NCBI RefSeq assembly: GCF_003315035.1
Contig: NZ_QNRE01000007.1
Location: forward strand, 62,001 to 126,000
Direction of reading: 5' to 3'
DNA length: 64,000 nt
DNA from: Nocardia puris
Lineage (GTDB): Bacteria > Actinomycetota > Actinomycetes > Mycobacteriales > Mycobacteriaceae
A model generated the notes under the pieces. It did not search any database. It was not told where the DNA came from and was given only the letters and a program-made list of their open reading frames with translations. Each line of letters starts with the position of its first letter. The first letter of the stretch is position 1. Below, one piece after another: positions 16,692 through 25,371 of this stretch. The position numbers and the translations under genes were made by a program.

Positions 16692-17930
16692 GTGCTTAGT
16701 TCGACATGGCGCAGTCGTTCGACGCGGAGCGTTTTGGTCATCGGTGCCGCTGCGGCGTTGGCGTTGACGGGATGCAGCGAGAAATCGACCGGAAGCGATT
16801 CCGACGCCACGGGCTCGGGCGCCGGCGGGCTGTCCATCCAGCCGGTGGTCCAGGTGGATTCCGAGGGCAAGGAAGTCCCGGCGGCGGACGCCTCGAACGC
16901 GGCCGACCCGGCCGGTGACGGTTCGGCGACCTGCCCGGCGGGCACGTCCATCGCGATGGCGGGTGCGCTCACCGGCCCCGACGCGGCGCTCGGCATCAAT
17001 ATCGTCAACGGCGTGAAGCTGGCACTCGACCAGCACAACAAGGCCAATGCGGGATGTCAGATCACCCTCAAGCAGTTCGACACCGAGGGTGACCCGCAGA
17101 AGGCCACCTCGGTGATCCCCGAGATCATCAACGACCCCACCATCATCGGCCTGGTCGGCCCGGCGTTCTCGGGTGAGACGAAGGCGACCGGCAACCTGCT
17201 CAGCGACGCGGGCCTGGTGGCGGTGTCGTCGTCGGCGACCAACGAGACGCTCACCAAGAACGGCTGGACGTCGTTCTTCCGCGGCTTGGCCCACGACGGG
17301 GTGCAGGGCCCCTCGGTGGCCAAGTACCTGGTGAACACCGCGGGCTACGGCAAGGTCTGCGTCATCCAGGACAACACCGACTACGGTGTGGGCCTGGCGG
17401 CTTCGATCACCGCGGGCCTGGGCGCGGCGGCCGACGCCTCGTGCTCGGCGAGCATCAAGAAGGGTGACAAGGACTTCTCGGCGACCGTCACCAAGGTCGC
17501 GGCGGCGAATCCGGACGCGGTGTTCTTCTCCGGCTACTACGCCGAGGCGGCGCCGCTGGCGCAGCAGTTGAAGTCGGGCGGCGTGGACGCGGCGTTCGTG
17601 TCCGCGGACGGTACCAACGATCCGCAGTTCGTGGCACAGGCGGGCAATTCCGCGACGGGCGCGACGCTCTCCTGCCCCTGTGGACCGGCCCCGGAAGAGT
17701 TCACCAAGGAGTACGAGGCCCTGATCGGTCAGGCGCCCGGCGTCTACTCGGTCGAGGCATATGACCTGACCACGATCCTGGCCAAGGGCATCGACGGCGG
17801 TAAGGTCACCCGCCCCGATCTGCTCGAGTACGTCCGCACGTACCAGGGCGCGGGTCTGGCGCGCGACTACCAGTGGAACGCCGATGGCGAATTGTCGAAC
17901 GCGCTGATCTGGATCTACGAAGTCAAGTAG
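16692..17930 (+). CDS. livK: Branched-chain amino-acid ABC transporter, substrate-binding lipoprotein
   Basis: 412 residues, GTG start behind GTAGAGGTGAG. Lipoprotein signal with lipobox LTGC at about residue 28, then a Ser/Asp/Thr/Gly-rich spacer to about residue 80. The family 6 binding domain follows: SIAMAGALTGPDAALGINIVNG, LGLVGPAFSGETKATGNLL-like segment, FFRGLAHDGVQGP, YGKVCVIQDNTDYGVGL, and a C-terminal part VYSVEAYDLTTIL. Leads the operon with two permeases and a fused ATPase. A very strong hairpin follows the stop codon, likely letting this gene be expressed above the rest. Confidence 0.93.
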   Translation: MLSSTWRSRSTRSVLVIGAAAALALTGCSEKSTGSDSDATGSGAGGLSIQPVVQVDSEGKEVPAADASNAADPAGDGSATCPAGTSIAMAGALTGPDAALGINIVNGVKLALDQHNKANAGCQITLKQFDTEGDPQKATSVIPEIINDPTIIGLVGPAFSGETKATGNLLSDAGLVAVSSSATNETLTKNGWTSFFRGLAHDGVQGPSVAKYLVNTAGYGKVCVIQDNTDYGVGLAASITAGLGAAADASCSASIKKGDKDFSATVTKVAAANPDAVFFSGYYAEAAPLAQQLKSGGVDAAFVSADGTNDPQFVAQAGNSATGATLSCPCGPAPEEFTKEYEALIGQAPGVYSVEAYDLTTILAKGIDGGKVTRPDLLEYVRTYQGAGLARDYQWNADGELSNALIWIYEVK

Positions 17931-17944
17931 GGACAAGGGAACTC

Positions 17945-17982
17945 GCGGCACGTACCGGGACGTGCGTCCCGGTACGTGCCGC
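17945..17982 (+). terminator. Strong intercistronic hairpin between binding protein and permease
   Basis: Seventeen-base perfect stem (17945-17961 with 17966-17982) and a 4-base GTGC loop, beginning 15 bases after the livK stop. There is no T-run. Such elements partly terminate or protect the upstream mRNA, so the binding protein is made in excess over the membrane parts. Confidence 0.8.
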
Positions 17983-18020
17983 TGTCTTCAGGGGCATCAG
18001 GGTGTGAGGGCGAACGACGA

Positions 18021-19055
18021 ATGACATCGACAGCTGCGGCGAGCACGGCCTTGTTGGCCAGCTCGATCGAGTTCAACTTCCAGGGCGTGGTCGACCAGTT
18101 CTGGCGACTGACCGTGGACGGCGTGACCTATGGATCCATCTACGCGCTGGTCGCGGTGGGTTACACCTTGGTCTACGGCGTGCTGCGGCTCATCAACTTC
18201 GCCCATTCGGAAATATTCATGCTGGGCATGTTCGGGCAGCTGGTCGGCCTGATGCTGCTCGGCTTCGCCGCCGGACCCGACGTGTACGACCAGGGCGTGT
18301 TCCTGACGGTCGTGTACCTGGGCACGGCGATGATCGTGGGCATGCTCGTCTCCGGCGGCGCGGCGGTCGGCTTGGAGCGGGTGGCGTATCGGCCGCTGCG
18401 TAAACGCGGCGCGAAACCGCTGGCCTTCCTGATCACGGCGATCGGCGCGTCGTTCGTGATCCAGCAGTTCGTGCTGTTCGTGCTCCCCAAGATCAACTCG
18501 GATCTGGGCGGCCCGAACGCCCAGCAGCCGGTGCGGCTGGTGGAGCAGACCACGCTGTTCAGCTTCGGCGGCGCCGACATCACCAATATCGCGATCCTCA
18601 TCGTCGCGGCCGCGGTGGTGCTCGCCCTGACCACCGAAATGCTCATCAACAGAACGAAATTCGGCCGCGGTATCCGCGCGGTCGCCCAAGACCCGGACAC
18701 CGCGACGCTGATGGGCGTCTCGCGGGAACGGGTGATCATGCTGACGTTCCTCATCGGCGGTCTGCTCGCGGGCGCGGCGGCCACGCTGTACGTCATCAAG
18801 ATCCCGTCCGCGATCATCTACTCCGGCGGGTTCATCCTCGGCATCAAGGCGTTCAGCGCCGCGGTGCTCGGCGGCATCGGCAACCTGCGCGGCGCGCTGC
18901 TCGGCGGTCTGCTGCTGGGCGTGGTCGAGCAGTACGGGCAGATGTTCTTCGGCACCCAGTGGCGTGACGTGGTCGCGTTCGTGGTGCTGGTGGTGGTGCT
19001 GATGGTGCGCCCGACGGGCATCCTCGGCGAGAGCCTCGGGAGGGCACGAGCATGA
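18021..19055 (+). CDS. livH: Branched-chain amino-acid ABC transporter permease (LivH)
   Basis: 344-residue membrane protein from the ATG at 18021 (GAGGGCGAACGACGA upstream). LivH landmarks: LTVDGVTYGSIYALVAVGYTLVYGVLRLINFAHSE in the first helices, GVGLERVAYRPLRKRGAKPL-like cytoplasmic loop, GRGIRAVAQDPDTATLMGVSRERVI (ATPase-contact EAA-type loop) and FILGIKAFSAAVLGGIGNLRGALLGG. About eight membrane helices. Overlaps livM by ATGA. Confidence 0.95.
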   Translation: MTSTAAASTALLASSIEFNFQGVVDQFWRLTVDGVTYGSIYALVAVGYTLVYGVLRLINFAHSEIFMLGMFGQLVGLMLLGFAAGPDVYDQGVFLTVVYLGTAMIVGMLVSGGAAVGLERVAYRPLRKRGAKPLAFLITAIGASFVIQQFVLFVLPKINSDLGGPNAQQPVRLVEQTTLFSFGGADITNIAILIVAAAVVLALTTEMLINRTKFGRGIRAVAQDPDTATLMGVSRERVIMLTFLIGGLLAGAAATLYVIKIPSAIIYSGGFILGIKAFSAAVLGGIGNLRGALLGGLLLGVVEQYGQMFFGTQWRDVVAFVVLVVVLMVRPTGILGESLGRARA

Positions 19056-20479
19056 CCGACACCACCACCGCCATCCCGGCGCCGATCGAACCCAAGCAGC
19101 CGCCGCCGCGCGGCGTCGGCGATGCCATCCGTTCCTGGTGGGACGGGCTGAGCAGGCCCGCGCAGTGGGCGGTCGGCGTGCCCGCGATCATCGCGCTCGC
19201 GCTGCTGCCGCTGTTCCCGCCGCCGCTGCTGGACACCCCCGGCTACAACTTCGGCCTGGTCATGGCGAAGGTCGCGATGTTCGCGCTCATCGCCATCGGC
19301 CTCAACGTCGTGGTCGGGCAGACCGGCCTGCTCGACCTCGGCTACGTCGGCTTCTACGCCGTCGGCGCCTACACGGTCGCGCTGCTCACCAGCCCGAACA
19401 GTCCGTGGAACCAGACCGACGGCGGCTGGCTGAACCCGAGCTGGGCGTGGCTGGCCTGCCTGCCCATCGCGATCGTGGTGACCGGCATATCCGGTCTCAT
19501 CCTCGGGTCACCGGCGCTGCGCGTGCGCGGCGACTACCTGGCCATCGTGACGCTCGGCTTCGGCGAGATCGTGCGCCTCATGGCCGACAACCTGGGCGAG
19601 ATCACCAACGGCAGCCTCGGCCTGTCCGAGGTCGCCTACCCGCGCATCGGCGAGTCCGAGGCACACCCCAACGGCGTGTTCTCCGCGGGCAACACCGGCG
19701 ACCCCGACAGCGCGAACCTGTTGGATCGGGCCAGCTACGGCACCTACTGGTACTGGTTCGGCATCGCGCTCGTGGTGATCGTGCTGCTGGTGGTCGGCAA
19801 CCTCGAGCGCAGCCGGGTGGGCCGCGCGTGGGTGGCCATCCGCGAGGACGAGGACGCCGCCGAGATCATGGGCGTGCCGACCTTCAAGTACAAGCTGTGG
19901 GCGTTCCTCATCGGCGCGGCCGTCGGCGGCATCTCCGGCGCGCTCTACGCCGGGCAGGTGCAGTTCGTGAGTCCGTCGCGGTTCGACATCATCAACTCGA
20001 TGCTGTTCCTCTGCGCGGTCGTCATCGGCGGCCAGGGCAACAAGCTGGGCGTCATCGTCGGCGCGTTCCTGGTGGCCTATCTGCCCGACCGGTTGGCCTC
20101 GGTGCGCCTGGTCGACGACGAGACCACCGGCTACATCCTGTTGATCCTGGACGTGGCCGTGTTCATCGGCCTGATGGTCGTGTGGCAGCGGATGGGCCAG
20201 AAACTCAGTCCGTGGCCGAGACGCGGGGTGATAGCCGGGCTGGTGTTCACCGGTATCGCGGGCGCCTTGCTGATCGGCAGCGTGCTGCTGTTCCGGATGG
20301 GCGGCGCGCAGTCGCTCGGCGACCTCAAGTATCTGTATTTCGGTGTGGCACTGATGGTGATGATGATCCTGCGTCCGCAGGGTCTGTTCCCGGTGCGGCA
20401 GAAACTGCTCACCTACGGCAGGCAGGTCTACCAGGCCGTGCGCAAGCCCGAGGTCGAGCCGATCGGAGTGGGCAAATGA
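19052..20479 (+). CDS. livM: Branched-chain amino-acid ABC transporter permease (LivM)
   Basis: 475 residues, longer than E. coli LivM because of a hydrophilic N-terminus and extra C-terminal helices. Landmarks: IGLNVVVGQTGLLDLGYVGFYAVGAY, LRVRGDYLAIVTLGFGEIVRLM, SRVGRAWVAIREDEDAAEIMGV (coupling loop) and VVIGGQGNKLGVIVGAFLV. Translationally coupled to livH upstream and to the fused ATPase downstream (ATGA overlaps at both ends). Confidence 0.95.
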   Translation: MTDTTTAIPAPIEPKQPPPRGVGDAIRSWWDGLSRPAQWAVGVPAIIALALLPLFPPPLLDTPGYNFGLVMAKVAMFALIAIGLNVVVGQTGLLDLGYVGFYAVGAYTVALLTSPNSPWNQTDGGWLNPSWAWLACLPIAIVVTGISGLILGSPALRVRGDYLAIVTLGFGEIVRLMADNLGEITNGSLGLSEVAYPRIGESEAHPNGVFSAGNTGDPDSANLLDRASYGTYWYWFGIALVVIVLLVVGNLERSRVGRAWVAIREDEDAAEIMGVPTFKYKLWAFLIGAAVGGISGALYAGQVQFVSPSRFDIINSMLFLCAVVIGGQGNKLGVIVGAFLVAYLPDRLASVRLVDDETTGYILLILDVAVFIGLMVVWQRMGQKLSPWPRRGVIAGLVFTGIAGALLIGSVLLFRMGGAQSLGDLKYLYFGVALMVMMILRPQGLFPVRQKLLTYGRQVYQAVRKPEVEPIGVGK

Positions 20480-22386
20480 CGGGGCCGGGCGCGGGTGACG
20501 CGCTGTTCGACAACGAGGACATGGCCGCCGGTTACCAGAAGCCGCCGGAGGTCGAGAGCGCGGGCGAGGTCGACGTCACCGCGGTGCTGCCGTCGCTGGC
20601 CGACGAGGAGACCGTCGCCGAGGTCGTCGCGCCGCACCGCGAGATCGAGACCGCCGTCGGTGAGCCGCTGCTGCGCACCGAGGGGCTCACGGTCAAGTTC
20701 GGCGGCCTCACCGCGCTCGACAACGTGAGCTTCGAGATCCGCCGCGGGGAGATCCTGGGCCTGATCGGGCCGAACGGCGCGGGCAAGACCACCTGCTTCA
20801 ACGCCATCACCGGCGTGTACCGGCCGACGGCGGGCACGGTGATCTTCGACGGTCAGCCGCTGGGCAAGACCAAGCGCAATGTCATCACCCGCCTCGGCAT
20901 CGCCCGCACCTTCCAGAACGTGCGGCTGTTCGGGGAGATGACGGCGCTGGAGAACGTGGTGGTGGGCACCGACGCCCGGCACAAGACCTCGGTGCCGGGC
21001 GCGATCTTCCGCACCCCGCGCCACCGGGCCGAGGAGCGCGACGCCATCGAGCGCGGTATGGCGCTGCTCGAGTTCGTCGGGATCGCGCCGCGCGCGGTGG
21101 AGAAGGCGCGCAACCTCTCCTACGGCGATCAGCGCCGCCTGGAGATCGCCCGCGCGCTGGCCACCGAGCCGAAGCTGCTCTGCCTGGACGAGCCCGCCGC
21201 CGGGTTCAATCCGGCCGAGAAGTCGGCGCTGATGGACCTGATCCGCAAGATCCGCGACGACGGCTTCACCGTACTGCTCATCGAGCACGACATGCGGCTG
21301 GTCATGGGCGTGACCGACCGGATCGTGGTGCTCGAGTTCGGGCGCAAGATCGCCGACGGGCTGCCCGCGGAGATCCGCGAGGACCCGTCGGTCATCGCGG
21401 CGTATCTGGGTGTGCCGGACGAGGAGGCCGAATCCGGTTCGGCGGCTGGGGAATCGGCGGGTGCCGGGAGTGAATCGGCTGGCGCCGAGGGTGATTCGCC
21501 CGAGGGCGAATCCGCTTCGGCCGACAGCGAATCGGTGGGTCCTGCCGGCGATTCCGGTACTGCGGACTCCGGCGATCAGCCCTCGAAGCCCACCGGGGGA
21601 GCGGTCAGCGTCACGAAGGAACCGTCCACCCCGGAGGAGCCGTCCACCCTCACGGAGAGCACCGGAACCCCGCTGCTCGAAGTCGAGGACATGGTCGTCA
21701 ACTACGGCAGAATCCAGGCGCTGCACGGGGTTTCGCTGCGCGTGGCCGACGGCGAGCTGGTCACCCTGCTCGGCGCCAACGGCGCGGGCAAGACCACGAC
21801 CATGCGCGCGCTGTCGGGTCTGCTGCCGCTCACCAAGGGCACCATCAAGTTCGAGGGCCGCGACATCACCAGGATGAAGGCCCACGAACGCGTCGGTGAG
21901 GGACTGATCCAGGCGCCGGAAGGCCGCGGGGTGTTCCCCGGCATGACGGTGCAGGAGAACCTCGACATGGGGTGCTACGGGCGCACATTCGCGCAGAAGG
22001 CCGAGTACCGGAGGACGCTGGACTGGGTGCTCGAGCTGTTCCCGCGTCTCCAGGAGCGCCGCAAGCAGGTCGGCGGCACGCTCTCGGGCGGTGAACAGCA
22101 GATGCTGGCCATCGGCCGGGCCCTGATGGCGCGCCCGCGCCTGCTGCTGCTGGACGAACCGTCGATGGGCCTGGCGCCCATGGTGATCCAGCAGATCTTC
22201 CGGATCATCGGCGAGATCAACCAGCAGGGCACCACGGTGCTGCTGGTCGAGCAGAACGCCCAGCAGGCGCTGGCCCGCAGCGACCGCGCCTACATCCTGG
22301 AGACCGGCGAGGTCACCAAGACCGGTGCGGGCAGGCACTTGCTCACCGACCCCGCGGTGAAGTCGGCCTACCTGGGCGTGGGGTAG
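20476..22386 (+). CDS. Fused LivG-LivF ATPase of the branched-chain amino-acid transporter
   Basis: 636 residues carrying both ABC ATPases in one chain. An N-terminal ~65-residue extension precedes the LivG half: Walker A GPNGAGKTT ~97, signature LSYGDQRRLEIARAL ~213, Walker B LLCLDEPAAG ~233, and EHDMRLVMGV. A linker at ~316-395 is rich in Ser, Ala, Gly and Glu in degenerate ESAG-type units. The LivF half follows: Walker A GANGAGKTT ~432, GLIQAPEGRGVFPGMTV, signature LSGGEQQMLAIGRAL ~535, Walker B LLLLDEPS ~556. No stop codon or frameshift separates them. In most bacteria these are two genes; the fusion would fix a 1:1 heterodimer. Confidence 0.93.
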   Translation: MTGPGAGDALFDNEDMAAGYQKPPEVESAGEVDVTAVLPSLADEETVAEVVAPHREIETAVGEPLLRTEGLTVKFGGLTALDNVSFEIRRGEILGLIGPNGAGKTTCFNAITGVYRPTAGTVIFDGQPLGKTKRNVITRLGIARTFQNVRLFGEMTALENVVVGTDARHKTSVPGAIFRTPRHRAEERDAIERGMALLEFVGIAPRAVEKARNLSYGDQRRLEIARALATEPKLLCLDEPAAGFNPAEKSALMDLIRKIRDDGFTVLLIEHDMRLVMGVTDRIVVLEFGRKIADGLPAEIREDPSVIAAYLGVPDEEAESGSAAGESAGAGSESAGAEGDSPEGESASADSESVGPAGDSGTADSGDQPSKPTGGAVSVTKEPSTPEEPSTLTESTGTPLLEVEDMVVNYGRIQALHGVSLRVADGELVTLLGANGAGKTTTMRALSGLLPLTKGTIKFEGRDITRMKAHERVGEGLIQAPEGRGVFPGMTVQENLDMGCYGRTFAQKAEYRRTLDWVLELFPRLQERRKQVGGTLSGGEQQMLAIGRALMARPRLLLLDEPSMGLAPMVIQQIFRIIGEINQQGTTVLLVEQNAQQALARSDRAYILETGEVTKTGAGRHLLTDPAVKSAYLGVG

Positions 22387-22432
22387 CGAAAAGCCGGTGC
22401 CGCGGCTCGTCGTCTCGAGGGAAGATGCCCGC

Positions 22433-24103
22433 ATGGACGACGAGCTGCGGACACTGGCCGATCGCTACTGGGACGCGACGCTGGCGGCGGCGCCGAGCCT
22501 CGCCACGCTGCTCGGCGACCACCGCTTCGACGACCGCGTCGAGGACCTGTCGGTGGACGCCGAGCGCGCTCATCTCGGCGAACTGCGGGCCGTGCTCGCG
22601 CGCGTCGACGCGCTCGACACATCCGGATCGACGCCGCAGGACCGCACCACGCACGCGCTGCTGCGGGGCGAATTGTCCACGGCCGTCGCGCATCTGGAGT
22701 GGCGGCCGGTCGAACTCGCGTCCGGCCAGATGGCGGGCGTGCACGCCGAACTGCTCACGGCGGCGCCCCAGATGAGCGCCCCGGAGCCCGAGCACGCCCG
22801 CGCGCTGGTGCGGCGGCACCGGCAGTTCGGCACCATGCTCGACCAGGCGACCGCGCGGTTCCGCGACGGACTCGCGGCGGGGCGCACACCGGCGCGGATC
22901 GCGATCGAACGCTCGGTGAACCAGCTCGACGGTTACCTCGCCACCGATCCCGCCGCCGACCCGTTCGTCACGCCGGCCGGGCCGCCGAACTGGGACGGGG
23001 AAGCGCAGTGGCGCGCCGAATTGGCCGAAGTGTCCGCCGAGGTGATCCGGCCCGCCCTCGCTCGCTACCGAGCCGTACTGGCCGGCGAACTGTTGCCCGC
23101 CGCGCGTCCCGATGAGCGTCCCGGTCTGTGCTGGCTCGGTGACGACGGCACCGACATCTACGAGCGTCAGCTGCGCCGCCACACCACCCTGTCCGACCTG
23201 GGACCGGAGCGGATCCACGAACTCGGCCTCTCCGAGATCGACTCGCTGCGTGCGGAATACGCGGCGATCGGTACGCGCGTGTTCGGCACCTCCGAGCAAG
23301 CCGAGATCTTCGCCAGGCTGCGCGAGGATCCGGACCTGCGCTACGTCAGCGGTGACGAGATCATGGCCGACGCCCGCCGCTGCCTCGCCGCCGCGGGCGC
23401 GGAGATGGGCGACTGGTTCGGGCGGTTGCCGAAGCAGGACTGCGAGATCGTCGCCGTCCCCGACTTCCTGGCCGCCGACACGCCCGCCGCCTACTACTTC
23501 CCGCCCGCCGCCGACGGATCGCGCCCCGGAACCTATTTCGTGAATCTGCACGAACCCACCGACCGGGGCCGCTTCGAAACCGCCGCCGTGGCGTATCACG
23601 AGGCGATCCCCGGCCATCATCTGCAACTCACCATCGCGACCGAACTCGAGCACCTGCCGCGTTTCCAGCGCCAGTCTTTCGCCAACACCGCGTTCGTGGA
23701 GGGCTGGGCGCTCTACACCGAACGCCTGGCCGACGAAATGGGTTTGTACGAGGACGATCTCGCGCGCATGGGCATGCTCGCCGCCGATTCGTGGCGCTCC
23801 TGCCGGCTGGTCGTGGACACCGGCCTGCACGCGATGGGCTGGAGCAGGCAGCGGGCCATCGACTTCATGGTCGCGAACACGCCGGTCGGGCTCGGCGAGA
23901 TCACCGTCGAGGTCGACCGCTACATCGCCATGCCGGGACAGGCGGTGAGCTACAAGGTCGGCCAGCTGGAGATCCGCGCACAGCGGGCGGCGGCGCGCGA
24001 GCGGCTGGGCGCGGCGTTCGACATCAAGGCGTTCCACGACGCGGTGCTGGGCTCGGGATCGGTGAGCCTGCCGGTGCTGAGGGAACTGGTCGCCGCGCTC
24101 TGA
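22433..24103 (+). CDS. DUF885 family putative metallopeptidase
   Basis: 556 residues from the ATG at 22433, preferred to the GTG at 22397 because GAGGGA precedes it. Zinc-peptidase-like motif YHEAIPGHHLQ at about residue 390, followed by FVEGWALYTERLADEMGLY, the DUF885 hallmark (HExxxGHH and a downstream Glu). The C-terminus has GQAVSYKVGQLEI, also conserved. No signal peptide, so cytoplasmic. The substrate of this family is unknown; oligopeptide hydrolysis is inferred. Starts 47 bases after the liv operon and may be co-transcribed. Confidence 0.9.
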   Translation: MDDELRTLADRYWDATLAAAPSLATLLGDHRFDDRVEDLSVDAERAHLGELRAVLARVDALDTSGSTPQDRTTHALLRGELSTAVAHLEWRPVELASGQMAGVHAELLTAAPQMSAPEPEHARALVRRHRQFGTMLDQATARFRDGLAAGRTPARIAIERSVNQLDGYLATDPAADPFVTPAGPPNWDGEAQWRAELAEVSAEVIRPALARYRAVLAGELLPAARPDERPGLCWLGDDGTDIYERQLRRHTTLSDLGPERIHELGLSEIDSLRAEYAAIGTRVFGTSEQAEIFARLREDPDLRYVSGDEIMADARRCLAAAGAEMGDWFGRLPKQDCEIVAVPDFLAADTPAAYYFPPAADGSRPGTYFVNLHEPTDRGRFETAAVAYHEAIPGHHLQLTIATELEHLPRFQRQSFANTAFVEGWALYTERLADEMGLYEDDLARMGMLAADSWRSCRLVVDTGLHAMGWSRQRAIDFMVANTPVGLGEITVEVDRYIAMPGQAVSYKVGQLEIRAQRAAARERLGAAFDIKAFHDAVLGSGSVSLPVLRELVAAL

Positions 24104-24335
24104 TGGTGTCGGCGGCGCACGGTGGTGATCCGGGTGTGGCCGGGCGAGGTGCGTGCGGTCCGCACGGGGGTGATCCGGGTGGGACGGCCGCCGGCGTTGC
24201 GCGGTCCGGCAGCGGCGGCGCGATCCCGTGCGCCGCGCGGCCCCCGGTCAGCGCACTGATCCGGACGTAGGAGTTGCGGGCCCGGGGTTCGTCCGGTTCC
24301 ATATATGAAGTTTGACGCCTGACATCGGGGGGAAC

Positions 24336-25304
24336 ATGAACAGGCCGTTGACGATTCGATGGCGCAGACCCGGGCGCCCCGGGGCGCTGGTGTGGGCGGT
24401 GTGCGCCGTGGTGGGGCTGGTCGTGGCCGTGAGTGTGGTGGTGCGCGACGGCGGTCCGCCCGAGGCCGACGCGCTCGCGGCGTCGCTCGGCTCGGCCGCC
24501 GCGCAGTCCTCGGGTCCCGGTTTCCCCGGTGTGGTGTCGGATTCGGCCCCGCCCGTGGGCGACGCCGCACCGGCCGCCCCGCACGCGCCGCTGGCCGGTC
24601 CGGACGGCACCGGGGCCGCGCCCACCCGTCCGGTGTACGCGCTGGCCGACCATCCGCTCTTCGCCCAGCACGCCGGGCTCGGCCGCGTCGACTGCGCGCT
24701 GCCCGCGTGGCGCGACACCTCCGGCGCGGCGCAGGCCTTCTACACCGCGGCGCTCACCTGTCTGGACGCCGCGTGGGAACCGGCGCTGCGCGGGGCGGGC
24801 CTGCCGTTCCGCGCCCCGCGCCTGAACGTGCCCAACTCCGCCGAGGTGGCGCGCGCCTCGTGCGGCGCGGACCGGCCCGAGGCCTTCTACTGCGCGGTGA
24901 GCGAGACCATCGTCATCCCGCTCGACGCGTCCCGTCCGACGGTCGCCGGTTCGCGGCGCGGCGCGCAGCTGGCGCTGCTCGCCCACGAGTACGCCCATCA
25001 CGTCCAGAACCTCATCGGCGTCGACCGCGCCTACCGGGACCACCGCACCGACCTCGGCTGGGAGGGCGGCGAGGGCGCGCTGCTCGGCCGCAGGCTGGAA
25101 CTGCAGGCGGGCTGCTTCGCCGGCATGTTCTTCGGCGTCAACGACGGCCGCGGCGACCTGGACCGCCCGACCTGGCAGGAGGCGGCGCGCCACACCCGCG
25201 GCGCGCGCGACGACAACGCGTGGGGCTGGTGGAAGTGGGGCTCGGACAAGGGCGACGCCTTCGAGTGCAACACCTGGTACGCGGCCGAGCAGAACGTGGC
25301 GTGA
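24336..25304 (+). CDS. Membrane-anchored neutral zinc metallopeptidase (YpfJ type)
   Basis: 322 residues, ATG at 24336 behind CGGGGGGAA. One N-terminal membrane helix (ALVWAVCAVVGLVVAVSVVV, residues 16-35), then a ~90-residue Pro/Ala-rich stalk, then the protease domain. The zinc motif HEYAHH is at about residue 217, preceded by LALLA, and LELQAGCFAGMFFG supplies the third ligand region, as in the YpfJ/DUF (neutral zinc metallopeptidase) family. Cysteines in the domain may pair outside the cell. Placed before polA with no functional link. Confidence 0.88.
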   Translation: MNRPLTIRWRRPGRPGALVWAVCAVVGLVVAVSVVVRDGGPPEADALAASLGSAAAQSSGPGFPGVVSDSAPPVGDAAPAAPHAPLAGPDGTGAAPTRPVYALADHPLFAQHAGLGRVDCALPAWRDTSGAAQAFYTAALTCLDAAWEPALRGAGLPFRAPRLNVPNSAEVARASCGADRPEAFYCAVSETIVIPLDASRPTVAGSRRGAQLALLAHEYAHHVQNLIGVDRAYRDHRTDLGWEGGEGALLGRRLELQAGCFAGMFFGVNDGRGDLDRPTWQEAARHTRGARDDNAWGWWKWGSDKGDAFECNTWYAAEQNVA

Positions 25305-25371
25305 CCGGCGCGGCACACCGGTGCGGCGGCGGCGTTCCGGCTTGTCGGTGCCGGTCCCTACACTCTGGTGG

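Noticed and set aside
20428..22434. 668-residue open frame antisense to the Liv ATPase gene
   Set aside because: Shadow of the fused LivGF gene, low-complexity composition, no ribosome site.
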